A stretch of DNA of 46,444 nucleotides from Aquibacillus rhizosphaerae. GTDB taxonomy: Bacteria > Bacillota > Bacilli > Bacillales > Amphibacillaceae. The notes beneath the pieces were generated by a model. The model ran no database searches. It was given only the letters and a program-made list of their open reading frames with translations, and was not told where the DNA came from. The stretch spans positions 1 through 46,444 of the forward strand of contig NZ_JASTZU010000003.1 in NCBI RefSeq assembly GCF_030282825.1, read 5' to 3'. The translations under genes and the position numbers were made by a program. Numbering within the stretch: position 1 is the first letter of the stretch; each line of letters begins with the position of its first letter. This document shows, one piece after another, positions 17,779 through 27,915 of the stretch.

Positions 17779-18621
17779 TTGTCGCATAAAAAAAGAACAA
17801 AAATTGCCGATATGTTGATTTTCGCTGCGTTGTCAGCAGGAGCAGTTGTTATGATTGCACCATTACTATGGATGTTTTCGACATCATTGAAACAAAAATC
17901 TGACGTTTTTGCGTTGCCGCCTGTCTGGATACCAGCAGATATTAACTGGGGGAAGTATCTCGAAATATGGGAAGCGGGTCCATTACTAACTGGTATCCAG
18001 AATAGTTTAATTATATCTTTATCAGTATGTTTAGTTGGTACTTTTTCATCAAGCCTAGCGGCATTTGCTTTTGCTAAGCTAAGACTTGCTTACAAAAATG
18101 TAATATTTTTGTTATTATTGTCAGCAATGATGATTCCATACCCGTCCCTTATGATTCCGCAATTCTCCATGTTTGCTGGAATGGGCTGGGTAGATACATT
18201 ACTACCTTTAATTATTCCACCTATCTTTGGTAACATAGTTATGATCTTTTTCTTACGACAGTATCTTATTAATATACCGAATTCTGTTATAGAGGCTGCT
18301 AAAATAGATGGTTCATCATTCTTTGGAATGTTCACAAAAATTATCTTCCCTTTGATTAAACCAGCAGTAGCGGCACAGCTGATTCTTTGGTTTATGGGTG
18401 TATGGAATGATTATTTAGCGCCAATTATATACTTGAATTCACCAGAAAAGTTAACGATTCAATTGGTTATTGCAAACTTCAACGCAAACTATGCGATCCA
18501 AACGGATTATCCTTTAATTATGGCGGCATCAATGATAGCCTTATTACCAATGTTAGTTGTATTTCTTATCTTCCAACGTCAAATTATTGAATCAATCGCA
18601 ATTTCCGGTGTGAAAGGGTAA
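17779..18621 (+). CDS. ABC sugar permease (MalG/AraQ type), module 1
   Basis: This is the second CUT1 permease, 280 aa, with six predicted membrane segments. The EAA loop is VIEAAKIDGSSFFGMFTKI, and it ends in AISGVKG, typical of MalG/AraQ-like subunits. The TTG start at 17779 follows GAGGTGAG. It forms a heterodimer with the preceding permease. A hairpin lies just after the stop. Confidence 0.93.
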   Translation: MSHKKRTKIADMLIFAALSAGAVVMIAPLLWMFSTSLKQKSDVFALPPVWIPADINWGKYLEIWEAGPLLTGIQNSLIISLSVCLVGTFSSSLAAFAFAKLRLAYKNVIFLLLLSAMMIPYPSLMIPQFSMFAGMGWVDTLLPLIIPPIFGNIVMIFFLRQYLINIPNSVIEAAKIDGSSFFGMFTKIIFPLIKPAVAAQLILWFMGVWNDYLAPIIYLNSPEKLTIQLVIANFNANYAIQTDYPLIMAASMIALLPMLVVFLIFQRQIIESIAISGVKG

Positions 18622-18647
18622 TAGTGACAGATTAAAGAGTTTATATT

Positions 18648-18685
18648 CTTCTCCGCCACTATAATAGTTGGTGGAGAAGTTGTAT
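18648..18685 (+). terminator. Hairpin after the module 1 permeases
   Basis: CTTCTCCGCCAC (18648-18659) pairs with GTGGTGGAGAAG-like sequence ending at 18679, followed by a T-rich but not pure T run. A weak terminator or processing site. Confidence 0.55.
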
Positions 18686-18778
18686 ATTTGGGGGACATGG
18701 TAAGACTTTAAAGATAGGAAAACATGAATCATATTAGCAGAAAATAAATTTACAACTTAGATGAAAGGAGCAGATCGT

Positions 18779-19396
18779 ATGGAAGGAAATTGGGCTGTAA
18801 CTATTATGAACATGATTGATAAGATCACCAAGTTGATATATATAAATGTTTTATGGGTGTTTTTTGTACTAATAGGGTTAGGATTATTTGGTTTTATGCC
18901 TGCGACTGCTACCGTTAATATACTTGTGAGAAAATTAATGATGGGTGAAGAATTATCCGGTGTTTTTAAACGTTTTTGGACAGTGTATAAAGAAAGTTTT
19001 GTATCATCTAACTTAGTGGGCTTATTGTTTTTGATTATTGGTATATTTCTATATGTTGATATCAATATTTTATTAGGCACGCAATCAGTTATTGGGAAAG
19101 TTGTCCTTTCACTTCTTTTTATGATTTTAATTATGTTCACAGCTACAGTTCTACACTTTTTCCCTATTTATGCACGCTTTGAAATGAAAACTTTTAATTA
19201 CATTAAACTATCATTTGTAATAGCTATGTCACAGCCAATAACAACAATACTAATGGTATTGTGGCTTTTAGTAGTAGGTATTTTATCTGTTCAATATACG
19301 GTAATGTTACCCTTGCTATTTGTAACGATGATAAGTATAGGAATAAATTGGTTGAGTATAAAAAGAATTGAAAAAAAGAATCCTTTGAGTGAGTAG
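18779..19396 (+). CDS. YesL-family (DUF624) membrane protein, copy 1
   Basis: The membrane protein is about 205 aa with five or so hydrophobic segments and the DUF624 pattern: INVLWVFFVLIGLGLFGFMP followed by ATATVNILVRKLM, then FKRFWTVYKESFVSSNLVG. The family is found beside CUT1 sugar permeases in Bacillota and is thought to be a transporter accessory, but its function is not established. I choose ATG 18779 because AAGGAG at 18765-18770 serves it; an in-frame ATG at 18761 contains that ribosome site. It ends ABC module 1. Confidence 0.85.
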   Translation: MEGNWAVTIMNMIDKITKLIYINVLWVFFVLIGLGLFGFMPATATVNILVRKLMMGEELSGVFKRFWTVYKESFVSSNLVGLLFLIIGIFLYVDINILLGTQSVIGKVVLSLLFMILIMFTATVLHFFPIYARFEMKTFNYIKLSFVIAMSQPITTILMVLWLLVVGILSVQYTVMLPLLFVTMISIGINWLSIKRIEKKNPLSE

Positions 19397-19785
19397 AGGG
19401 GCTGACAATTAGGGATAAATGCGTGATTATTTGCTTGAAATGAAAATAATACCATTTCTCAATATACAGTTCACTTCTAATGAAGTGAACTCAGAGAAGT
19501 TATTGTATATGTTTATAAGTTTAGATATAATTGTGTTAATAATGAGTAATCAGTAATTAAATTAAACTGCTTTTTTCCAAATGGAAGTTGGTTAACCTTT
19601 GTAATCTGCGTTTAGCCGTCTCCCATTTGGAAAGGAGTTTAGCTGGGGTTTGCGAGAAAAGTATATTTCACTACTCGATAAAACATTTTTTGAAAACGTT
19701 GACATTATTTAGTGTACTATATAACCCTGTTAAGTTTTTGCTTGATTATCAAAGTTATATTTTATAATGAAAGAGGTGAGAAATA
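19397..19785. other. Non-coding region before the second araR, with an inverted repeat
   Basis: No gene seen. TTTCCAAATGG (19574-19584) and CCATTTGGAAA (19623-19633) form a perfect 11-bp stem with a 38-nt loop and no T-run, so it is not an ordinary terminator. A perfect cre box (19691-19704) overlaps a TTGACA (19699-19704), but no well-spaced -10 box is obvious; TACTAT and TATATA lie at 19715-19723. Confidence 0.55.
19691..19704. promoter_or_regulatory. cre box at the second araR promoter
   Basis: TGAAAACGTTGACA fits TGWNANCGNTNWCA at every position. It overlaps the likely -35 sequence, implying that this regulator is itself under CcpA control. Confidence 0.75.
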
Positions 19786-20916
19786 GTGGAACCTAAATAC
19801 AAGTTTATCAAGCAATTAATAAAGTCTAAAATTATAGAAGGAACTATAATCCCCCATCAAAAAGTAAGTTCCGAAAGTGAAATGATGAAACAATTTCATG
19901 TTAGTCGACATACTGTTCGTTTGGCAGTAGGTGAATTAGTAAATGAGGGTTGGCTGTATAAAGAGCAAGGCGCGGGTACATTTTGTGCGGACCGTGTACA
20001 AAATTTTAATGCACAATCATTTAATTCATATAATAAAAGTATTGCCATTATAACAACGTTTATTTCAGAGTATATTTTTCCTGCTATCATTAGAGGAGCA
20101 GAAGCGATTCTGAGTAAGCAAGGGTATCATGTTAATATCTTTAATACGCAAAATGATTATAATAAAGAGCGAAAAATTTTAGAAACAATACAAGCTCAAC
20201 ATTATGACGGTGTCATAATTGAACCAACAAGGAGTGCGTCCTCTAATCCTAATCTGTCATACTACTTAAACTTAGAAAGACTGAATATTCCGTATATTAT
20301 GTTAAATGCTTATTATGAAGAATTGGAACCGTTAAGTATAACAGTAGATGATGTAAAAGGTGGATTCATTCAGACAGAACATTTAATTAAATTAGGCCAT
20401 AAAGACATAATGGGAATTTATAAAACCGATGATAAACAAGGTGTGCAACGTTTAAGGGGATTTATTAAAGCGCACAGAAGTAATGGCATTGCAATAAACC
20501 CGAATAACATTGTTACTTATAATACAAGTGATACAAAAGCGCCAATTAGAGCACTAGAAAAATCCCTTTCCTTAAGAAAAGACTTTCCAACTGCATTAAC
20601 TTGTTACAATGACCAACTAGTGTTACAGCTGTTGGATGTAATAAGGATGAAAGGATTACAGGTACCAAAAGATCTTTCTATTGTCGGTTTTGATAACTCT
20701 ATCTTAGCGGAAGTATCGGAAGTAAAACTTACTTCGGTCACCCATCCAAAGCATAAGATGGGTGAAGAAGCGGCACGTTTAATTATAGATTTAGTCAAAA
20801 ACAATAATGGAAATAGTAATAGAAAATTAAGTTCGATTGTCTATGAACCTGAATTAATCATTAGAAATTCTACTGGGAAAGTAGGTCAGCAAGTTAAATC
20901 GGTGGTGAACACTTAA
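19786..20916 (+). CDS. AraR-type repressor (GntR winged helix + LacI-type sensor), copy 2
   Basis: This is a full-length paralogue (376 aa) of the regulator at 8467, with the same two-domain layout. The recognition helix SRHTVRLA (40-47) is identical and the wing EQGAGTFCADR is nearly so, so both probably bind the same palindromes. The sensor domain differs more, for example FDNSILAEV where copy 1 has FDDSFLAKV. It may answer to a different sugar or oligosaccharide. The GTG start follows AAGAGGTGAG. It lies between ABC module 1 and the GH51 operon and has a cre box in its promoter. No clear terminator follows. Confidence 0.9.
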   Translation: MEPKYKFIKQLIKSKIIEGTIIPHQKVSSESEMMKQFHVSRHTVRLAVGELVNEGWLYKEQGAGTFCADRVQNFNAQSFNSYNKSIAIITTFISEYIFPAIIRGAEAILSKQGYHVNIFNTQNDYNKERKILETIQAQHYDGVIIEPTRSASSNPNLSYYLNLERLNIPYIMLNAYYEELEPLSITVDDVKGGFIQTEHLIKLGHKDIMGIYKTDDKQGVQRLRGFIKAHRSNGIAINPNNIVTYNTSDTKAPIRALEKSLSLRKDFPTALTCYNDQLVLQLLDVIRMKGLQVPKDLSIVGFDNSILAEVSEVKLTSVTHPKHKMGEEAARLIIDLVKNNNGNSNRKLSSIVYEPELIIRNSTGKVGQQVKSVVNT

Positions 20917-21123
20917 AGACTATTGACCAAAAAAATTATGGACTAACCAACAATATACTTAAAAGTAATTGGGTGAAATTGATAATAATACCAATAATAA
21001 AAAATATATCCATGGATATTCTTTTAGATGAATCTATTATAGGAAACGAAAAAGATTATAAAACTAATTTTGCTCTAGCATAGGAAGTTATAGGTTTAGT
21101 GTCCTGTGGAGAACTGAATATTA

Positions 21124-21252
21124 GTTTGTGCCATGTCCAGCTACAGCGATTACCTCTCGAGTCTTAAGGCAAACACCTTTGTCGTAAAGACCACCCCATA
21201 GATGTTTGTCTTAAGCTTGTCGGGGGGGGGGGAGCCAGGCGCCCCACGCCTA
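21124..21252. repeat. Dispersed repeat, family 2 copy B, with G11 tract
   Basis: It begins TTTGTGCCATGTCCAGCTAC and contains GGCAAACACC and TAGATGTTTGTCTTAAGCTT, then an 11-G run and GGCGCCCC. It resembles intergenic repeats I recall from Bacillaceae and is a fuller version of 9664-9733. The G11 run is a likely spot for sequencing error. Confidence 0.6.
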
Positions 21253-21552
21253 TCTTAATGACTAGCAAATAATAAAGATGGTGAAATAGTATTAAGTATT
21301 CTCTACTGATGCACAATTCGGAAGTTTAATGACTTAATTGGCTACAGGTAGGAAGAGCTTTTGAAGGTGTTCGTAGGACGCGGAAAACGTATCGAAATAT
21401 CATGTTCAAGTTAACACTAGAAAATAAGAATATAAGCGGTGAAAGTAACCGATTGTAGGGACAGTGGAAAATGGAGTCGTACATTCGCGTTTATGTGAAA
21501 AGATAAGCATGTAGACGTATATATAGATAAAAATATAACATAATAAACATAC

Positions 21553-21577
21553 CCCCCTTGAAAATCGAAGGGGGTTT
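21553..21577 (+). terminator. Short terminator-like hairpin upstream of abfA
   Basis: CCCCCTT (21553-21559) pairs with AAGGGGG (21568-21574) over an 8-nt loop, then TTTAAA. It could end any transcript from the preceding non-coding stretch. Confidence 0.5.
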
Positions 21578-21640
21578 AAATGTGTAATCTAAACAATATC
21601 TAATATTGATTGGCAATTATAAATTTATAATATATAACGC

Positions 21641-21669
21641 TTGACATGCTTTGTTTTTTTTTCTAATCT
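21641..21669 (+). promoter_or_regulatory. abfA operon promoter
   Basis: TTGACA (21641-21646), a 17-bp spacer containing a nine-T run, and TAATCT (21664-21669). The predicted start falls inside the first AraR operator. Confidence 0.7.
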
Positions 21670-21685
21670 GAATATACGTACAATT
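21670..21685. promoter_or_regulatory. AraR operator, abfA site 1
   Basis: GAATATACGTACAATT is centred between 21677 and 21678, directly on the predicted transcription start. Its core equals that of the second araDBA site. Confidence 0.75.
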
Positions 21686-21710
21686 TTTAAATAACATCTC
21701 ATTATAAGTA

Positions 21711-21726
21711 ATATGTACGTTCAACT
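21711..21726. promoter_or_regulatory. AraR operator, abfA site 2
   Basis: ATATGTACGTTCAACT is a less perfect palindrome centred 41 bp from site 1, again close to four helical turns. Confidence 0.65.
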
Positions 21727-21743
21727 TGATGATCTGGTTTAAA

Positions 21744-21777
21744 CATTATGAAATAAACATTCTAAAATGTCATAATG
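21744..21777 (+). other. Leader hairpin of the abfA operon
   Basis: CATTATG (21744-21750) pairs with CATAATG (21771-21777), and ACATT with AATGT inside, with a one-sided AAATAA bulge. It lies just before the cre box and has no T-run. Function unknown. Confidence 0.45.
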
Positions 21778-21778
21778 A

Positions 21779-21792
21779 TGAAAGCGTTTAAA
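21779..21792. promoter_or_regulatory. cre box of the abfA operon
   Basis: TGAAAGCGTTTAAA matches the cre consensus except for A instead of C at position 13. It lies about 100 bp past the predicted start. Confidence 0.6.
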
Positions 21793-21874
21793 TTTTAGGT
21801 TGAACAAGGAAGTGTGAAAGAGAGATTTTGGTAACAATAAGTTTTTTGAGATTAATAATTTCAACTACTAATAG

Positions 21875-23413
<1,539 letters not shown>

Positions 23414-23446
23414 AATTTAAAATTAGTTTATAAGTATGTGAGGTGG

Positions 23447-23486
23447 GGTGCCAACGTTAAAATAAATCTAACAATTTTGGTACCTC
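23447..23486 (+). other. Intercistronic hairpin between abfA and the GH27 gene
   Basis: GGTGCCAA pairs with TTGGTACC around a loop of about 22 nt, with one G-U pair. No T-run follows. It may tune mRNA decay between the two genes; coordinates are approximate. Confidence 0.35.
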
Positions 23487-23514
23487 GTTTCTAGAGTGAA
23501 AGGGTGTATAGTTA

Positions 23515-24798
23515 TTGAAACACCATCAATACGCACAAACACCTCCAATGGGGTGGAACAGTTGGGACTGTTATGGAGCTACCGTTAGAGAAGATGAAGT
23601 AAGAGGTAATGCGGATTATATGGCTGAGTATTTAAAACAATATGGCTGGGATTATGTTGTAGTAGATATTCAATGGTCAGAAGCTGGAGCTGTTTCATCT
23701 GCTTACAGACCATTTGTGCCATTAGAAATGGATGAGTATTCAAGGCTAATTCCTACTGCCAATAGGTTTCCTTCATCGGTAAATGGAAATGGATTTAAGC
23801 CCCTAGCTGATTATGTACATGAATTAGGACTTAAATTTGGGATTCATATTATGAGAGGAATTCCACGCCAAGCTGTCCATCGAAACACTAAAATACTTGG
23901 AACAAAAGTGACAGCAAGAGATATAGCTAAACCCAATTCAATTTGCCCTTGGAACACAGATATGTACGGAATTGATCATACGAAAGAGGGCGCTCAAGAG
24001 TACTATAATTCTCTGTTTAAGCTATATGCTGAATGGGGAGTCGATTTTGTTAAAGTAGATGACATCGCAGATTCCAAGTTATATAGTACTCACACAGAAG
24101 AAATCAAAATGATTCGAAAAGCAATTGATAACAGTGGGCGAGAAATGGTATTAAGTCTTTCTCCTGGACCTGCTCCGTTAGAACAGGCCAGTCTATTCCA
24201 AGAAAATGCGAATATGTGGCGAATGACAGATGACTTTTGGGATTTGTGGGAATTGTTATATAACATGTTTGAACGTTGTTACAAATGGAGTAAGAATATA
24301 GGGCCAGGTTATTGGCCAGATGCAGATATGTTGCCGCTAGGGCATATAGGCATTCGTTCAGTAGATGGTGGAGCTAGTGATAGGTATACTAGGTTTACAA
24401 AGGATGAACAGGTAACGATGATGACGTTATGGTCCATTTTCCGTTCGCCACTTATGTTTGGCGGGGAACTACGTGATAATGATCGATGGACTCAATCTTT
24501 ATTAACTAATGAAGAAGTACTTGACATGCATAAATATAGTTTTGGAGCACATCAAGTATATAGAGAAAATGATAAAGTAGTATGGTCTGCTGAAGATGAA
24601 TCTGGAAATGTTTATGTAGCTTTATTTAATTTGTCAGATCAAGTTAAAACAGTAGGTGTAAGTCTTGAGCAGCTTGGATGCAGTGATAAAAGAGAGGTTA
24701 GAAACCTTTGGGAGAAAAAACAACTACCACCAATCACCGGGGAACTAAATTTTGAACTTTCCCCTCATGCTTCGGTGTTGGTCAAATTGACTAGCTAG
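23515..24798 (+). CDS. GH27 glycosidase: likely beta-L-arabinopyranosidase / alpha-galactosidase
   Basis: The 427-aa protein has no signal peptide. The GH27 barrel begins PPMGWNSWDCYG (10-21). The nucleophile is Asp182 in FVKVDDIAD and the acid/base is Asp239 or Asp240 in WRMTDDFWD. Other family blocks are IHIMRGIPRQAVH and a C-terminal beta domain ending HASVLVKL. A group of bacillar GH27 enzymes in arabinan loci acts on beta-L-arabinopyranosides as well as alpha-galactosides. Lying between two arabinofuranosidases, this gene is best placed there, but specificity is inferred. The TTG start follows AAAGGGTG. Confidence 0.82.
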   Translation: MKHHQYAQTPPMGWNSWDCYGATVREDEVRGNADYMAEYLKQYGWDYVVVDIQWSEAGAVSSAYRPFVPLEMDEYSRLIPTANRFPSSVNGNGFKPLADYVHELGLKFGIHIMRGIPRQAVHRNTKILGTKVTARDIAKPNSICPWNTDMYGIDHTKEGAQEYYNSLFKLYAEWGVDFVKVDDIADSKLYSTHTEEIKMIRKAIDNSGREMVLSLSPGPAPLEQASLFQENANMWRMTDDFWDLWELLYNMFERCYKWSKNIGPGYWPDADMLPLGHIGIRSVDGGASDRYTRFTKDEQVTMMTLWSIFRSPLMFGGELRDNDRWTQSLLTNEEVLDMHKYSFGAHQVYRENDKVVWSAEDESGNVYVALFNLSDQVKTVGVSLEQLGCSDKREVRNLWEKKQLPPITGELNFELSPHASVLVKLTS

Positions 24799-24850
24799 AA
24801 TGCAAAATGGGAACTAATATATATTCTATAAAACTAAAAGAGGTGTAACA

Positions 24851-26329
24851 ATGGAGAAAAATAAAGTTGTAGTAAATGCTGATGTTACTCAAGGTACGAT
24901 TAATAAAAATATTTATGGTCAGTTTGCTGAACATTTAGGTCGTTGTATTTATGAAGGATTATGGGTTGGAGAGGATTCGGCAATTCCAAATACTAAAGGA
25001 ATTAGAAACGATGTATTAGGAGCACTTAAAAAGTTAGATATTCCTGTTCTTCGCTGGCCTGGTGGATGCTTCGCAGACGAGTATCACTGGAAAGATGGTG
25101 TAGGTCCTCGTGAAAATCGTAAGCGTATGGTGAATACACATTGGGGTGGTGTTGTTGAGAATAACCACTTTGGTACCCATGAATTCATGATGCTGTGTGA
25201 ATTACTAGAAACAGAACCATATATTAATGGTAATGTTGGTAGTGGAACGGTTCAGGAAATGTCTGAATGGGTAGAATATATGACATTTAATGGTGAATCG
25301 CCAATGGCAAACTGGAGAAAAGAAAATGGACGTGAGGAACCGTGGAAAGTAAAATACTTTGGCGTAGGAAATGAAAATTGGGGTTGTGGTGGTAACATGC
25401 GCCCAGAATACTATGCTGACCTGTATCGTCGTTTTCAAACGTATGTACGTGACTATGGTGATAATAAGATTTATCGAATTGCTGGGGGAGCCAATGTGGA
25501 TGACTATAATTGGACAGAAGTACTTATGAGAGAAGCTAGTCATCTTATGGACGGTCTTAGCCTACACTATTATGTGCATCCAGGTGGATTCTGGGACAAA
25601 GGATCAGCAACTAATTTTAGTGCAGATGAGTGGGACGAGTCTATGTATAAAGCAATGTACATGGGTGAGTTAATTGAAAAACATGGAACAATAATGGATA
25701 AGTACGACCCAGAAAAACGCATTGGCATGATTGTTGACGAATGGGGTGCGTGGTATGCAGTAGAACCAGGAACGAATCCAGGTTTTCTATATCAGCAAAA
25801 TACAATTCGTGATGCATTAATTGCGGGTGTTACTTTTAATATATTCCATGATAACTGTGACCGTGTGGTGATGGCTAATATAGCTCAAATGGTAAACGTT
25901 ATTCAAGCGATGGTGCTTACTGAAGAAGATAAAATGCTTCTTACTCCAACGTATCACGTGTTTGAAATGTACAAAGTACACCAAGATGCAGAAAAAGTAT
26001 CGTTAGACTTAAATGTAGGAAACCTAGCGTATGGAGATAAAACATATCCACAAGTATCAGCTTCAGCGTCTAAAAAAGATGGTGTAGTAAACATAAGTCT
26101 ATGTAATCTAGATAAAGACAATGCTGCTACATTAGCATTAGATTTACGTGGTATAGATTTATCAAATGTGACAGGTAGGATTATTACCGCAAGTGAAATG
26201 AATGCAATGAACACATTTGAAAATCCTGAAAACATAAAACCAGAAGCATTCACTAGTTTTGAAGTGAATGGAAGCCAGCTAGATATTGATTTACCACCTA
26301 TGTCAGTTATTACGTTAGCTGCGAAATAA
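24851..26329 (+). CDS. abf2: Second intracellular alpha-L-arabinofuranosidase, GH51 (Abf2-like)
   Basis: This is a retaining arabinofuranosidase of the other bacillar GH51 branch, like B. subtilis Abf2 (XsaA). It has 492 aa and no signal peptide. Visible features are [20 protein letters not shown], the acid/base Glu175 in GVGNENWG, the nucleophile Glu297 in IVDEWGAWY and the C-terminal beta domain ending MSVITLAAK. It differs clearly from the product of 21890, so the two probably split substrates such as linear and branched oligosaccharides, as in B. subtilis. RBS AAAGAGGTG precedes the ATG. A strong hairpin follows. Confidence 0.93.
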   Translation: MEKNKVVVNADVTQGTINKNIYGQFAEHLGRCIYEGLWVGEDSAIPNTKGIRNDVLGALKKLDIPVLRWPGGCFADEYHWKDGVGPRENRKRMVNTHWGGVVENNHFGTHEFMMLCELLETEPYINGNVGSGTVQEMSEWVEYMTFNGESPMANWRKENGREEPWKVKYFGVGNENWGCGGNMRPEYYADLYRRFQTYVRDYGDNKIYRIAGGANVDDYNWTEVLMREASHLMDGLSLHYYVHPGGFWDKGSATNFSADEWDESMYKAMYMGELIEKHGTIMDKYDPEKRIGMIVDEWGAWYAVEPGTNPGFLYQQNTIRDALIAGVTFNIFHDNCDRVVMANIAQMVNVIQAMVLTEEDKMLLTPTYHVFEMYKVHQDAEKVSLDLNVGNLAYGDKTYPQVSASASKKDGVVNISLCNLDKDNAATLALDLRGIDLSNVTGRIITASEMNAMNTFENPENIKPEAFTSFEVNGSQLDIDLPPMSVITLAAK

Positions 26330-26340
26330 GTAAGAATAAT

Positions 26341-26378
26341 GAATGAGTCGATGGGGGTTAATCTCTATCGACTCATTC
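26341..26378 (+). terminator. Strong hairpin between abf2 and araM
   Basis: GAATGAGTCGAT (26341-26352) and ATCGACTCATTC (26367-26378) form a perfect 12-bp stem. Only CTTTAA follows, so it is more likely an attenuator or mRNA-processing signal than a full terminator; araM starts 24 nt later. Confidence 0.6.
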
Positions 26379-26401
26379 CTTTAACGGAGGAGGGTATATA
26401 G

Positions 26402-27604
26402 ATGGACAAATTAGAAGAGGTATATAAACTTGCAAAAGAAGTTGGGGCAAAGGACATAAGTCTCCCTGAAATAATAATAGAAACAAAAGCAATTGATAAA
26501 ATAGCACCATACTTAAAGTCAAATCAATATCAAAAAATTGTAATAGTTGCAGATGAAAACACTTATAAAGTGGTTGGGAAGCATGTGCAACAAATCTTGT
26601 CTGATGATAACCATGAAGTGGAAACAATTTTATTAACACAAACCAAACATGGTCAGGTTATTGCGGATGAAGCGACTTTAGTTCAATTATTAGTTGAGGC
26701 TCCAAGTGGTACGGATGTTTTGCTTGCTGTTGGTTCTGGTACGATTCATGATGTGGTTCGTTTTGCTGGTCATAAATTAAATATACCATTCATTTCAATC
26801 CCAACTGCAGCCTCTGTGGATGGCTTTGCATCAAAAGGTGCTCCGTTAATTTTACGTGGTGTAAAGCAAACGATTCAAACCGCCTCACCGGTAGCTATTT
26901 TTGCTGATCTAAATATTTTAATGGGTGCACCAAAAGAAATGACTGCTGCAGGTTTTGGAGATATATTAGGGAAATACACGTCATTATTAGATTGGAAGAT
27001 TTCTGATTGGATTGGTGGCGAACCATATAATCAACTTGCTGCAGATATGACAAGAAGGTCGTTGGAGAGTTGTGTGAATAATGTTGATAAGATTGCTGCT
27101 GGTGATGAAGCAGGAATGAAAATATTAATTCAATCACTTATTGAATCAGGATTAGTCATGTTAGTGTTAGATTTCTCTAGGCCTGCTTCTGGGGGAGAAC
27201 ATCACCTATCACATTTCTGGGAAATGGATTTATTAAAGAATAATGCAGAACAACTACTTCACGGCGCCAAAGTAGGAGTTACAACTACAATAATAGCTGA
27301 ACTATATAAAGATTTTGCAAAACAATTAGATACAAGTTCAATTAGGAAAAATCAAACTATATATAAGGATAAGTTGGACCTTCACTGGGAAAAGATAAAA
27401 TATGAAATAGAACAACTGCCTACACCTATATTCTTAAGAGAGTTACTGAAAAGTGTAGGGGGGCCAGCCAGCCCTGAGGAGCTCAACGTTCCTGACGATT
27501 TAGTAGAGGAAAGCTTAAATCAGGCATATAAATTAAGAGATAGATGCACGGGTCTATTATTAATTAATCAGTTAAAAACGGAAAGAATTAAATATTCGTT
27601 CTAA
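26402..27604 (+). CDS. araM: sn-glycerol-1-phosphate dehydrogenase AraM
   Basis: AraM (EgsA) reduces dihydroxyacetone phosphate to sn-glycerol 1-phosphate, precursor of the heptaprenylglyceryl phosphate made by PcrB in Bacillus. The 400-aa protein is an iron-type alcohol dehydrogenase homologue with the NAD(P) loop VGSGTIHDVVRF. The metal-site residues are Asp in AASVDGFASKGAP and His in SGGEHHLSHFWE and LLHGAKVGV. In B. subtilis araM lies in the arabinose operon next to araL; here there is no araL. Its role in arabinose use is unclear. Last gene before a terminator. Confidence 0.93.
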   Translation: MDKLEEVYKLAKEVGAKDISLPEIIIETKAIDKIAPYLKSNQYQKIVIVADENTYKVVGKHVQQILSDDNHEVETILLTQTKHGQVIADEATLVQLLVEAPSGTDVLLAVGSGTIHDVVRFAGHKLNIPFISIPTAASVDGFASKGAPLILRGVKQTIQTASPVAIFADLNILMGAPKEMTAAGFGDILGKYTSLLDWKISDWIGGEPYNQLAADMTRRSLESCVNNVDKIAAGDEAGMKILIQSLIESGLVMLVLDFSRPASGGEHHLSHFWEMDLLKNNAEQLLHGAKVGVTTTIIAELYKDFAKQLDTSSIRKNQTIYKDKLDLHWEKIKYEIEQLPTPIFLRELLKSVGGPASPEELNVPDDLVEESLNQAYKLRDRCTGLLLINQLKTERIKYSF

Positions 27605-27631
27605 GTCAGTTAGGTCCATGAATGTTAAAAG

Positions 27632-27673
27632 AAGTTGGTTACCCTCAGGAAACAGGGGGTGCCGGCTTTTTTT
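27632..27673 (+). terminator. Terminator of the abfA-araM operon
   Basis: AGTTGGTTACCCTC pairs with GGGGGTGCCGGCT with several G-U pairs and one bulge, followed by TTTTTTT. Confidence 0.85.
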
Positions 27674-27755
27674 ATGTTGGTCATCTTGCCAGAACGATTG
27701 TTTCTTGTTAAGTCAAAACATTGTGTGGATAATAGGAAAATAGACCTAATTATAC

Positions 27756-27771
27756 TCATATACGTATATGT
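27756..27771. promoter_or_regulatory. AraR operator, ABC module 2 site 1
   Basis: TCATATACGTATATGT holds the 14-bp perfect palindrome CATATACGTATATG, a variant of the AraR box with A/T at the outer core positions. Centred between 27763 and 27764, upstream of the promoter. Confidence 0.6.
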
Positions 27772-27795
27772 TTTAAATAAATACATGTAAAGTCA

Positions 27796-27824
27796 TTGAC
27801 ATATACGTACTAAAAGTGTTAACT
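27796..27824 (+). promoter_or_regulatory. Promoter of ABC module 2
   Basis: TTGACA (27796-27801) is followed at 17-18 bp by TTAACT or TAACTT, a poor -10. The -35 is convincing; the exact -10 is not. An AraR-type box overlaps the -35 and spacer. Confidence 0.55.
27799..27814. promoter_or_regulatory. AraR operator, ABC module 2 site 2
   Basis: ACATATACGTACTAAA is centred between 27806 and 27807, 43 bp from site 1 and just inside the -35 box. Its place relative to the -35 box resembles that of araDBA site 1. Confidence 0.7.
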
Positions 27825-27863
27825 TTTTAATATAAGTTTTTAAACATAATTTTTTGTAACATC

Positions 27864-27877
27864 TGAATACGCTTACA
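27864..27877. promoter_or_regulatory. cre-like box 1 of ABC module 2
   Basis: TGAATACGCTTACA matches cre except at position 5. The same 14 bases are also one arm of an inverted repeat with 27934-27950. Confidence 0.5.
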
Positions 27878-27915
27878 GTTATTGCAAGGAAACTTTTAAT
27901 GTATAATTTTGGAGG

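Noticed and set aside
21333-21458. Short open frame of about 41 codons in the gap before abfA
   Set aside because: No start codon with a ribosome site, no similarity I recognise, and atypical composition.
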